A DNA stretch of 64,000 bases from Gloeopeniophorella convolvens (taxonomy: Eukaryota; Basidiomycota; Agaricomycetes; Russulales), in contig WTXD01000055.1 of NCBI GenBank assembly GCA_022496205.1, forward strand, positions 1-64,000, written 5' to 3'. Below are positions 35,195-46,975 of the stretch, one piece after another. A model generated the notes under the pieces. That model did not search any database. It was not told the DNA's origin and saw nothing but the letters and a program-made list of their open reading frames with translations. The first letter of the stretch is position 1. Each line of letters opens with the position of its first letter. Made by a program: the position numbers and the translations under genes.

Positions 35195-37557
35195 TCAGTA
35201 AAAACTCCTAATCTGCGCCTCCACCTCCTCAGGAGACAGCTTGATGTCTATTAAGATATAGCGTCAGCGAGCGCACATGCACAAAATACTCTCGGACTTA
35301 CATTTCGAAGGGTCTGTCGTGAGAAGAGCGATCAGTACTGACGGCAGGTACGCTCAATGGGTGCACTCACTCTTGCTGAACTCCTTCTCACGCATCCTCT
35401 GCGTGAAGCGCTGCAAGCTCGGCACGACGAGCCTGACCACCTCATCCGCGAGCATCGCGCGCTGATCCTCGTCGTCCTCCAGCACCCGCGCGAGCTGGTG
35501 GCGCTCCTTCGTCTCCTCCAGCAGATCAAAGAACCGCGTGAACTTCTCCTTGGCCGCCGCCTTGCTCCCGCCACCGACCTTGTCCTTGTCATCCGCGAGC
35601 GCCTGCACGAGCGGCGCGAAGTTTGCGTCAAAGTAACCCGCCTTGGCCGTGCGGAAGCCGGATGTGAGCGTGTCCTGCGTCGGGCGCGAGAGCAGAGCGA
35701 ATACAGGCACGCGCGGAGAGAGCAGGTGCGTGCTCAGATGTGCCGTGTTGTTGAGCAGGAAGACAGAGCCGAAGGCGGGGCGCTTTTGCATCCGCGACAG
35801 CGTCGCGAGGCTCGCGAGCAGCGTAGACACGACGTCGACTAAGGACGGTTGATGCAGGTATGAGCACATCGCCGAGCATAGTGGAAGAGGGTGACGCACA
35901 GACGTAATGCTCGAGCAGGATCTTCTCGCTGCCTGGACCCGCTTTACCCTGGTTCGGCTTAGCCTGGATGCCATCACCCATTTTCCAGTTGCCGTCGCCC
36001 AGCAGCATCAACGTGGCCCCGACGGCATCGCGTACTTCGAGCAACTGCTCTAAATACCTCGTGGTCTGTCGCGCATGGGGTGAGCCCGTCTGGAGGTGGG
36101 CTCGAAAAAAATGACATACCGAGAGCGTGAAGTCTGCCAACCCTGTGCCGATTTCGCCACCTCTTCCCAATCCGGCTAACTTTAGGTCCGCAAGGAACTC
36201 GGGGAAGCTCCGCATGCATACTGCGCGTATAGAGTGCAGGCCGTCCTTGAGTTCATTCTCCTTTCGCTCGGCACGACGCGTGATGAGTTCGTCCCATCTG
36301 TCTTGTGATACTGATAACGCGGAGTATGAGGAGAGAGCATGGAAGGTGTATTTGTGTAGTGAGCGTTTGATCAGGGTAGAGAGAGAGGAGACGGTGGTGT
36401 TGAAGAGGTTGAGGATGGGTGTGAGAAGGGTCACGTAGGTGGCGGGGAGCTGTGATGGTCCAGGAAGCGGCGCGAGTTGGTTCAAAAGATCGTACTCTTC
36501 CTGGACCACAATGAGCGTGACAGGGCGCCGATCGAAGCGGGTGACCCACCTCGACAACATCAAGAAGATTGCCCATCCAAATTCTCAGCTCACGTCCAGC
36601 TGAAACTCCGTCAATCGTCTCTGCGCGATCCACCACACGCCTGCCATACGTCTCCAAGCACTTCCTACTCCAATTCCCTCTCATCTCCGCGTAGCCTCGT
36701 TGGGCATCTTTGAGGGCAGAGAGGATAGCGGCTCCAGCGGGATGTGATGGATGCGTTGCCGGTAATGGCAGTGTGCGAAGGAATCTGATGAGGGGCTGGA
36801 GTGTGACCAGCACATCCTGAGGAAAAGGGGATGGTTGGAAGTCCGACCCAGCGAGTGGAGCGCCTGATGAACCCGAGGCGACGAGCTTGGTGAACAATTG
36901 TGCGAGTTTTTTGGCCCCTGTTTCTACCAGCCTCGCCTGCCAAAGAAGGTGTGAGCGTTGGCGCGGAAAGAGAGTGGGCCGTGACTTGCAGTGTCGCGCT
37001 GGTCCCGGTCGGCCGACTTGAAGGCGATACTGGCATTCAGACGTTCCAATGCGTCGGTATACACTCCGAGCTGCTCGGGTTGAGGGCTGAGAATGCCGTA
37101 CTCTCAACGTACTGAAGTCATCCATAGACGGAGCGGGGACGTACCCCCGTAAGATCAACGCTTCCTCCGCTGCTATCCCCTCCCGGTTGCTCGCCACTTC
37201 ATCGATCTTTTGCAATGCGCTCTCGATGTCTGACCATCGGTCAGTACCCGGCCTTCTCTCAGACCGGAGGACGCACTGTTCCCTCGTCTGGTGAGAATCT
37301 GTGTAGAAGCGTACAGCGGGAGAATCGACTTTTCGAGTTTGACCAACCGACCATCGAAACTAGTCAGGATAGCTGGCACAATAATCAAAGATGTCTATCC
37401 AAGAAGACCATATTTGACTCACATGTCATTCTCTGCGATATCTGACGTGTCTTATTGAGGTTTTGCTCTAACTGCCCCAATGTCAAGGAGACATTCGGCG
37501 TAGTGGCGAAATCTCAGACTGACGCACAAGCTCTATCTCGGCCGTTTCATCGTCCAT
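35195..37557 (-). CDS. EXO70: exocyst complex component Exo70
   Basis: Eleven minus-strand exons: 37557-37528, 37471-37423, 37372-37277, 37229-37145, 37086-36990, 36936-36550, 36500-36120, 36065-35900, 35838-35371, 35313-35302, 35247-35195; total 1824 nt, 607 residues, close to yeast Exo70. The N-terminal coiled coil (LEQNLNKTRQISQRMT), the LERLNASIAF block and the C-terminal helical rods (LLNNTAHLSTHLLSPRVP; FTQRMREKEFSKNPSKYIKL) are characteristic. Exo70 docks secretory vesicles at the growing hyphal tip by binding PI(4,5)P2 and Rho GTPases. Exon 10 is only 12 nt. Intron 5 starts GCAAGT, a recognised GC-AG donor. Confidence 0.93.
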
Positions 37558-39549
37558 GGCGCACCACTGCTACCCGTTTCTTGAGAGAAATACAATATTT
37601 GAGCAAACAGAAGTGGAACGTTTTCAGTCCCAGGGGACGGTGGTGGTGGAAGACCGGACGTGTTGCGTTGCATAGGTGTTGTTACCACGAGGCTATCAGA
37701 TAAGATCGGGAGGGCGCAGCCAAATAGCCGTCAATACCGTATCCAATAGCAACCACTGCAGCTCTCGTGGGGCATCGAACGTGCACTCAGCGGTGCCACC
37801 TTGTGGCCAGCATGGTTTTACTCCACACCATCGATTTGTTCATCCCCTCAAAATCGCAGAAACTCGTACTTCAGGCCAGACCCCAGCTGAAGAGACTCGC
37901 GGTTGTCACGCAGCCTTGGTGGCACCCGCCGAGGATCTTTTGAGAGCTAGGCCACCTGTGCATGTGTGCACCTTCGACATCGATTCATCAGGGCGTGCCA
38001 TGTTTCCAGGCTCCATCATCAAGCTCTACGCACACCCTTCTCAGTCAGACATTCATACAATGTACAATAACAAAAATGCCAACAACTGCAATCTTGTACA
38101 TTCCTTGGCAATTAACTCCATCAAAAGCCAAGTCCTGCGTCCTTGTGGATTGATGAGAGCAGTGTTGATGAGTGCACTGTTCGGCAAGTTCCTATCTTCA
38201 TGACGTTCAGCAGGCAATGCCCATCCCTTGTACATCCTTCACTCCAGATCCGCACCTGTTGATCCAGCTGGTTCTGATCGTGCTAGCCGGGTACACTCCT
38301 CTGCCAGTACGTGCGCGCACCAGGGTGGTCAGTGGTGATCTATGCTCCATGACGGCCCATCGCCTCAGCCAGAAATAACCCATCTGGACGGTCGTATGTC
38401 CCGGACGGTCGTCATCGTGGTGCGTAGATCTCTGTAGTAATACCACCCGGTGCGGCGGTTCTTGATGACCGAAGGAGATCACCTTTTGACACACCCGTAC
38501 CCAGCGTGAGACTTCCTGTCCACTTGACGGTGCAACTGCATACCGGCGTCGTACCCGCTACCATTGTTCCATGACACCTGTCGTGCTCTAGTCGCTGTAA
38601 GTACGTAGCAGTTGAGAGGCGGTCTGGCGTGTAATTACGACGCACGCGGGGTGCGCTGAATTAGTGGCATAACGGTCCCGCCCTAATCACCCCTTATCCC
38701 CACGCAGCACCTACCTGTGTGTCCCCCGGTGCTTCCTCGCTATGTAATGATCATCCGATGGCGCCTTTCATTTCCACAGCACTCTCAGGGACGTCGCTGA
38801 CGTTTAAATAAGCGCTCATGTTGACATGGGACGTACCACAAGAATGCCTTGGCGTGCAAAGATGCGCAAGCAAGTTTGCGTTCTTCAGGATTGTTTTGGC
38901 TTAGCGTCGGTCGTAGCGCGTTGTCACAATCGCCACGCCCAGTGGTGCACAAGGCCGCCAGCGTGGTGCGCGTCGTCCAAGAATAACCTTGTGATCCCGT
39001 ATATTCGCGACTGAATGGACCGCGTGCCCCCTATCCCAGATTGGGACCCGGCGTTTGCGCAATTGCAGTTGTGATGTTATGAGGTCGACCTTGCTACCGA
39101 TAGAAAAGATGTATCCACGTTGGGACCGTCGTCATCGCAGTGCTCCGCATTGTTTCTGTTTGGTGGTCAAGCGCATAGCCAACGGACCCCGTGCAACATC
39201 GACTTAAGGACTGATGGAACGTAAGTAGGGCTGCAGAGCGCTTCAGACTTCACGGTTGTTATCAGATAAGATGTCTGGTGCGGCGATTTGCATATTCCGT
39301 GTCCCAGAGGCGGCTTCGCTAGCGCGCTGTTGCGGTTCCGATGACAGAAGGTGTGTGAACAGGCGCTGCTTGATTGGATGGTGCGCAGTCGAGCCGCCTA
39401 GCTCCATTGCTTGATGCTGGCATGCCGACACATACTTCTTCGCGCGGACATACATAACGGGTCGGTGGGGCCTGCCACCTGGAGTTGCCGACCACACCCC
39501 TGCCCGCCCGCTGCGTCCGCCGTGGCGGCTCTAAGCTATCGAACGTGGT
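37558..39549. other. gene-poor stretch
   Basis: No gene could be supported. Short frames such as 37676-38203 plus and 38207-38494 minus overlap on opposite strands and lack motifs. The Exo70 promoter and the upstream region of the DUF6533 gene must lie here. Confidence 0.35.
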
Positions 39550-41300
39550 ATGTCCATATCTCCGTATGAAGCAGCGAAGGTCGAGCGGGATCTGTATGTG
39601 ATACACCCCTGCTCGTGTGCCATGCGCAGTCGTACTCATCTGGAGCTGCAGGAACTTGAATTACTTGTTCAACATAGTGCCACTCGGTAAGTCCGTCGGT
39701 GTCCGCAGTTCGTGAGGTACTGATTTGCGAGGCGCGCGTTTCTCGGGAATCAGTCGTACTCTACTACGATTATGCGCTCACCTTCGCGCGCGAGGTAGAG
39801 CTCTTCTGGCCGCACCGCGCACGCCTCAACGGAATCTCGATCGTCTTTTTCCTCAACCGTTACGTCTCTATCGTCGGGCATATCCCAATCGCAGTGAGCA
39901 CCGTTACTCAAAATGCGGCTGAGGTGTGTCTAGTCTTCGTCACCGGGGGTCGACGCTCTTGCTCATGCCCGCCTTGTCCGTTGAGTAGTAGTACGTGCAT
40001 CCAATGGAACTTGACTACCGGCTGATTCGGGCTTCAGCTGTGAACGGATACACAAGTACAACGAGTACTTTGAAGTTATCCTGCAGCTGCTCGTCGCTGG
40101 TCAGATTATCTTCGCCTCTCAGCGAATCTTGACTGACCGCCGATGTAGCGCTGTGCGCAATGCGAGTATACGCTCTATACAACAAGAATCGCTATATCCT
40201 GCTGGGCTTCGGGGTAATCATGTGCACAACCCTCATAGTCGGCTGCGTATGCATTTCTTGTTTGCACCGGTGCGGGCTGTGCTGATGATCATATGCATCC
40301 ATTGTGATAGACGGCCATCGCCACGGAGGCGGGAGACGCGGTGACCCGCGTTTCGTATACCAGCATACGCGGGTGCAACTCGAATCTGGCGCTGTCCGAC
40401 GAGGGGTGCGTGATCATCGTCTCTTGCGCAGCGCAGGGCTTGGGTTATCCACTATTCGTGATCTCCATTCTAGGGGGCAGTGTAAGCGTCCCTTCACCAT
40501 CAGAAGTTTTGGTGAAACTAACCTCCCTTGACTCGCTGATCGCAGTTCTGGCCATCGCATGGAGCGGCGTGTTGGTCTTCGACATCATCATTTTCGGACT
40601 CACACTATACAAGGCGTTCAAAGTAGGGTATAACGTCCCATTGATCCGAGTCCTCGTGCGCGATGGTATGGGCTGCTTAATGTTCGCTAGCAAACAGTTG
40701 TCTGACGAGTGGCTATGCTTTCAGGATCATTGTACTTCTTGTGGGTATCTCTTCCCACACTCTAAAGCTCCTACTGAGCAACGATGCGACTGCCAAAAGT
40801 GTGTTATTCTTCGTCAACTTGGCCAACATACTGACGCTATTGGTACGTACATCTCACAAAGTGACAAGCGATGCGTACACTGACTTTATCCGGGTAGCTT
40901 GCTCCGGTGGGTCCCCCGTGCGAACTCGAGTCCAGCAGGGGCCAGCACTGACGCAAGTGCCGCCCAGACCTTGCTGAAAGACTCCGCAACAGCGTTCACG
41001 AATGTGTTCTCCACGACGCTTGTCTCGCGCTTGATGCTCAATCTCCGCTCCGACAGCGCGTCGCTCATGCGCTCTAGAGACAGGCGCGGGCAGACTGCAG
41101 ACGTACCGGTAACCACGACCATGCTGGAGCTCGGTATGCTCGCACACCCCACCACGATCTTAGAACGGGAAGACGGGGAGGAATTTGAGATTCAACAACC
41201 GTCCGGTCGCGTCGTGTGGCGGGAGAGTAGCTCAGGAAAAGGACTGGTGGGGACAAGTTCCCAATACACACGGACAACAAGGTCGTTTCGTGACGTGTAG
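39550..41300 (+). CDS. DUF6533 multi-span membrane protein 1
   Basis: Eleven exons: 39550-39593, 39652-39686, 39754-39925, 40038-40099, 40149-40246, 40311-40405, 40474-40481, 40546-40665, 40725-40740, 40800-40842, 40968-41300; 1026 nt, 341 residues. The DUF6533 signature is VLYYDYALTFAREVELFW with FFLNRYVSIVG. Later spans include MRVYALYNKN and SGVLVFDIIIFGLTLYK, and VLFFVNLANILTLL. About seven hydrophobic segments are expected, with a polar C-terminal tail. Exon 7 has only 8 nt. The exon 3/4 junction is the weakest: I used donor GTGTCT at 39926, whereas paralogues use the position two bases earlier plus an extra small exon. Function of the family is unknown. Confidence 0.82.
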
Positions 41301-42848
41301 ATGTCTGTAAACCTTTCTGTACTTCTAGAGGTTGTAATGTTCAAAGTCTTGCCATATCCGATGTTGATGTACGTGCATTAAAGGTTGTGTGGCTAGAAGA
41401 ATTGCCCTGATCATGATTCATGATCATGGTCGGGCTCGAAGATGCGACGGATACGAAAACCCACAGAGGTTTGGTCACGTGTACCGGACCAGCTATTACA
41501 TCCGGTCGCCGCCCCGTCTCCGGAACAGTCAGTTGACGCGGCTCTTTCTTGACGACGACCCTCGAAGGTAACAGGAACGCTTGTAGCCTCGCCCTTTCCA
41601 CCAGGAAGAAGAGAAAGCCTGTTCGTTCCTCGATTCTCAGCCCTGGGATCACGGCGTCTTGTGTCCATGGGTAATCTTCGTGCAACTGCCGTCTTGTGTG
41701 TCTTGGTGTGATTGGCCCTTTTACTTTCGTCATACTCTCCGTTCTTGGGTGGTTTGCGGCGGACATTCCTGGGTTGTTGGACCCCAAAGTATGTGTGCGG
41801 AGCGCGGAATCACAGGATCCCACCTTACTCCACTCTTGCGGTCCCTTCGACTGATCTGAAACAGTCCAGCCCTCGGATTTAAGGGGTACTAGCCTCGAAG
41901 TCGCACGACGTATGCTCGGAAACTGGCAGACGTGTTGTTGGCCTAGGGCCGCACGGAAACAGGTCCCATATTTCTCTTCACGACAAAGTGACATCCTTCC
42001 GACTGCTCACTGACCCTTGGGCTGCCGTCTGCTTCTCCGATCTCTTCGCCGTCTTAGATAGGTGGCTTGGATAGCGGGTCGGCGTGCTGGTGGCCCGGCG
42101 GTGATATCTCTAGGGTTCTGTCAGCATAGCCCTCGAGGCATGCATGGGACTCGCAATCTATCAACAGGCGCCTTGTTGACAGATCATTTTCCCTGAGAAA
42201 AGGACAGGCGCTCGTGCCTCCGAGTTCCCATCTGGGAGGCTAATGACGGCCTGGCGCAGCTTGGCCTTGGTTCCTCCCGAGGCTTCCTGATCTTCTGGAC
42301 AATCAACTCTCAGGCGGCTGGCTTTTCGGCCATCTGTTCATGTGGCCAGACTTCCTGGACCTGTTATACAAGGTTGGGCGATGGAATGACCACCTTTGTC
42401 CCTCGGTCTCTTTAAGCTGTACACCTCGTGCCTGGCGCCGTACAGAATATTACTACTAGGCACTGACTGTTGCTTTATCCTCTTGGACGTGCGACATCCA
42501 TGGTCCCCCTCTGGTATTTCCATATCCGGTTGGCAATCTGATGGAGTCGAACTTCTGTCTCGAGCTTACGGTGCTCTCACTTCATTTGATGGCTACTGTT
42601 AAACCTGGTCTTATGTAATTCAGCTGTAGCCAGAGTGTCGAAAAATGTTTTCATCAGGGACACATCCCCCATCAAACTACGTAGCGCCATGGCTGTCGTA
42701 CCGGCGGCGGAACGATGCCATGGTGGTCAACTACGTTAACGCGCCGACCTATCCGATTCGGCCCCTTGCGAGTCTTTCTGAAACCTGAAGTTCGGCTTAA
42801 AAGCGCGGCATTCCTCTCCTTGCTCCCCACTTCCCGCCACCTCTAGAA
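41301..42848. other. gene-poor stretch
   Basis: A 217-codon minus-strand frame (41341-41994) has no motif and atypical composition. Palindromic ATCATGATTCATGATCAT sequence occurs near 41410-41428. Nothing else is supportable. Confidence 0.35.
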
Positions 42849-43064
42849 ATGGCCTACACAGATGCGACATCCTTCACAGCCTCGCTCCTCTCTACCAACA
42901 CAACGTCCTCGAATTTCGGGACAGATAAACTGACGAAGCCGGAGAAAGACTTCACTACTGCTTTATCCAACCTCGCCGAGATGCACGGTTCCGACTACAC
43001 CCCACCTGCCCATGGTCATTCCTCGAAGAGGACGAAGAAAAGCACCAAAAAAGATGGAAACTGA
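42849..43064 (+). CDS. small Ser/Thr/Lys-rich protein, hypothetical
   Basis: A single exon encodes 71 residues, starting MAYTDATSFTASLL and ending in a basic tail (SSKRTKKSTKKDGN). A TTAAAAG element lies about 55 bp upstream, then a C/T-rich leader (CTCCTTGCTCCCCACTTCCC), and the start context GAAATGGC is good. There is no signal peptide and no domain. The basic tail could be nuclear. It may be a genuine short gene or the first exon of a longer one; no downstream exon was found. Confidence 0.4.
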   Translation: MAYTDATSFTASLLSTNTTSSNFGTDKLTKPEKDFTTALSNLAEMHGSDYTPPAHGHSSKRTKKSTKKDGN

Positions 43065-44109
43065 GTGTTCGGCCTATTGCTGCAGCCAACACCGCAGGTT
43101 ATACGTGACTTACAGGGCAACGGTCGGTGATGTCTGCGCCACTTCACCTAACCTGCCACAGGGTTTCTGACGTCCTCACTCCAGACTTTTCACTTCAGCA
43201 ATTCTTCCAGACATCGGTGGCCAATGGGAAGCGAGCGCATCTAGTACATTATAACTTCACTAATCGGTGTATCTTCTGGCTGCAACCCGTTGTGCACACC
43301 CGGGATCAGTGTTCATGTAACACGTATTGTATACATACCCCTCTTCGCCGCTGGACTGCGCTGTTTGGGGAGGGGCTTGATTTGATTCATGTATATCCCA
43401 CTCATATCCCACTCAATCCCAGAGTATGGCCACACGGCACGTATCATCTATCATTCTGCCGTTATTGGACTTCGCTAGGCGTAAGTCTCATCGGTCGACC
43501 GGTCGTGAGCGACACCAAGCTCACTGACCCCTGGCAAGCTAAATACTCTGACGTACACCTTCGGCACGATGATAATCGGCGAGCGTCTCTCAGAGCTTAA
43601 TCTGAGCGCGAGACCCCCAAAGATGAACTTCGGCTGTGGATGCATGTGGCCATCAAGGGCGGACTTTGGAACTGTGCGTCTGAGAGCCCAGCAACTGCGC
43701 GCTTGACCACCCACGAGTCCGCAGAAATCAGACATCGGATTCTATGATGACTCGTGTATTCGCAGGTTCTGGTACCGACTTGGCGTTATGCATGTTCATG
43801 TGGTGCACCTGACGAAGCACCGTCCTTTCAATGTATCAGACATCACGCCGCGTAGCACCGCCTCGCTTTCTAGTCCGTGGTGGCTTGGCGGGTTCAATAG
43901 AGGGCACTGGATGTGGTCCTGCTCCGGGGTTTAAAGCGGCTACCGGGAGACTAACTAGCGCTGTCTTACGCACTTACGCACAATCTCGTCCGCAGTCGGC
44001 CAGCCCTAACTCGAACCCACACATGAGGATGAACAGAAGCGCATTGACCCTATACGACAGGTGAGAACGGTCAGCTTATCTGACAGGCCTCGCGTCAGGG
44101 ACAGGAAGG
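43065..44109. other. gene-poor stretch
   Basis: Open frames at 43127-43600 plus and 43475-43735 minus overlap and show no motifs. The 3' remains of the P450 pseudogene begin near 44110. Confidence 0.3.
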
Positions 44110-46370
44110 CGCACTCAACGACACAGAAGCAGCATTCGGTTCACGCGTGAGTGCCAGCGAGGAAGGTCAGAAGGTGAGTGTGGACGAAGTTCGGGAGAGC
44201 GCGCGCCGCCTCGAGTTCGTCGTCCCATCGCTCGGGCCTACGTCGCAGCGTGTCGATGTTCAACTGTCGACACGAATGACGCGCGTGGGCGGCGGAAGTG
44301 CGCGCCTAAACTCGTTCGAATAGGCACCTCAGATCTCCGGCGATCGGTTCGGCGTGCGGATTGGGATGACGACGGTATCCCCCTTGGTAACCTTGAACAA
44401 GTAAAATGGGCCCGTCAGGAACTCTGAATTGGCGTTAATTATAGAGGTAGGTGTACGCACCGAGCAGTAGCCCCGAGATTGCCCACAAACGGCGTAGAAA
44501 CTTGCGGGATCTTCGCATCGTGCATCGCGATGCGATGGGCGATAGATACCGGTGCATAGAGACGCAACACCCCGCGGACGACTTCCTCAAGCTACGAGAA
44601 GGCATTAAGCTGCTCCATCAACGGCGAGTCCGTCGGACATAAGTCTGATCAGGTGCGGAGAGTGGATTGCATCGCGGGATGACATGTGAGTACAAACGGT
44701 GCCCAGGCGACCGCCGTACTGTGCCCGACTCCGTGAGACGTAACCAGGGAAGGAAGGAGGGAATGGACGGCACCTAGTTGTTTCACGTCCTGCCATGAGG
44801 AACGTGGGCACCTCTACAAGGCGTCATTAACCTTCTCCGCATCAGTGGCGCGAGACAGGCACCCACGCGACAAGATCTCCGAGTCGCTGGGTCCCGTACT
44901 CTCCGGTGGGTCACTCGCCATGTTTAAGTATATGAACAAAATAAGGAGGTCGTTCCCTTATACGTCTTGCTTATCGACAACACCAGCTCCGTCCGGATTA
45001 CCTTCGGCGAGTACAGCTGCCTTTCTATCCTCGATCAGTCGAAACCTATTGCTACGCATGACACCGAACGAGCGAGACACAGGACGGGAGCGCGGCGATG
45101 GCTGTCAATAGTGCGTTACGGCAATGCTCACGTCGCTCGGACATAGTAGCACTTACGGTACGACAGAAGACTTGGGTAAGAGCAGGATTATAAACCACAA
45201 GCTCCGTCCGCTGAACCTCACGCGGAGCGGATGGCCTCATAAAGCTCGTTCGATTCTTCCGACGGGTGCGAGGAACCGAAAGGACAATCAAATTATATGC
45301 CACGTATAGATTAATAACTTACTCAAGAATGCACACGTACCAGCAAACCCGATGACCCCATCCAGCGTCGCCTCGTTTAGCCAAGCAAATACGTCCGAAC
45401 CTAATTTACCGCCCGTTCGCATTGATTTAGGAATCAGACTTGTCCAGATATCACGAAGCTGCGAGTATGTCAGATAGGGTTCGACCATCTGACTTTCTCG
45501 ACCCCTACTTGAGACTTGCCCAGGGGCAATGGTATGGACTTCCGTACTTGGGGAGACTCAAATCTGGAAGGCCCCTAAAGCAAGGTATGAGAGACATCTA
45601 TTGTACCAAGTATAGAGACATACCATAACTTTTCGCTATGCATGAGAAATCCTAAGGCAACTTCGTTGAATCATAGAACTGGCAACGTACGGAATACCCG
45701 CTCATCGGAACCTGAAAGTAACTTATGAGTCCGAATAATTCTTCGACCGAGGACTTGATATCGACATTATAGTGACTTTCCATGAAAAAGATCCCTTCAT
45801 CAAGTTGGAGCAACGAGACAAAATGCGCACCTCGGCCAAAGAAACTTCCCAAACTGAATTCCAGGATATCTGACTTCTCAGGGATGTCATTGTTCTGGAG
45901 AATGTAAGTCACCGAGTCCAGGGTCAAAAGCTTCAACACCTACGCTAAGCAGTCAAACTTTTATCCCACTCAAGGCGCGGATTGAGCTGAAAGACACGCC
46001 CCCAAATCCGCATGGAACCTTGTGACATGTCCATAGGCGCGCGCCCACTCCTATAGGCGCACAGCATCAGGCTCAGGGACATCAACGAACTCACCCCTGA
46101 AGCAGTGCACCTATGGGGGTCCAGGAACATGCCACAGAGACCCGCGCCAAGCCCGAAAGCGGTGATAGACCGATACAGATCACGTATATCGGTGTACCAC
46201 ATAGCAACTTGAGCGCGGTGGGGTTGAAGATCGGGCTCAAGACTAGCAAAGTATCGACTAGAGGGAAACGCCGCGCACGGAAATCAAACAAAGATCGCTG
46301 AGAAATGTAGTAGCGGGCTGAAGGAAGTTGCTCAGCAGCGACAGGAACTGGAGGAGCCATTTCAGTCATA
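44110..46370 (-). pseudogene. cytochrome P450 pseudogene
   Basis: Minus-strand blocks match the intact P450 at 46976-49421 in the same order: EFVDVPEPDAVRL, stop, EWARAYGHVTRFHADLG (near 46000-46090); LKLLTLDSVTYILQNN (about 45938-45830); LRDIWTSL...LDGVIGFAG (about 45450-45330); a SDSEIL block near 44890; VPTFLMAGRETT (about 44815-44775); RLYAPVSIAHRIAM; and PERWDDELEAARALP...FLAGTHA (near 44250-44145). In-frame stops interrupt exon 1 and, at 44141-44143, replace the codon for the haem-ligand cysteine. Frame shifts occur elsewhere. It cannot make an active enzyme. It is a tandem duplicate that decayed after copying. Confidence 0.85.
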
Positions 46371-46975
46371 GTGCACCTACCTGCGGTTACGGACCCAAAC
46401 GATGGACTTGCACCTCTAGTTGCCTCTGTGTCGACTCGTCGCCCAAGTACGGGGAAGTCATCCCAAGGTCATCGAAATAGGTACCAGTAGCAGTTGTGAA
46501 GAGTCCAGGCCGACACGACGATCATTCGGTTGCAACCTTCTTCGCTTACTAAACGACATGTTGTTCGCGCGGTGGTACAGCGGCGAGCCCTGGGAGTGCA
46601 CCTCGTTGGACCAAGCTCTTCTCACGACCTTCGATCACGATGAAGGGACGTGGCTTCTCTGGACGCTCTCGAGATGGGGTGAGAATAGTAGAAGTTCCTT
46701 CATTTCAGTTGTATGCAGAACTAAGCGGAGTATCCGAACCACGAACCAAGCTGAACGGACGGAGTGGATATCATCAGCACACCTGCGCAGTCGCGGGGAT
46801 CAAAGGACATGAGAACATGTCAGTTGCACAGTCATCATAGAGTACGAAAATGTAGTAGGTTCATCACATCAAACCCAATGTCCTAACCAAACGATGCGCT
46901 CTGGCCGATTCTTCCAACACAGTTTGGCTCCAGCGTATTCTACGCCACATGCAGGTGGGGTAGCTACCCATCTCG

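Noticed and set aside
41341..41994. 217-codon minus-strand frame
   Set aside because: Length alone is suggestive, but it has no motif, no clear promoter, and composition unlike the confirmed genes.
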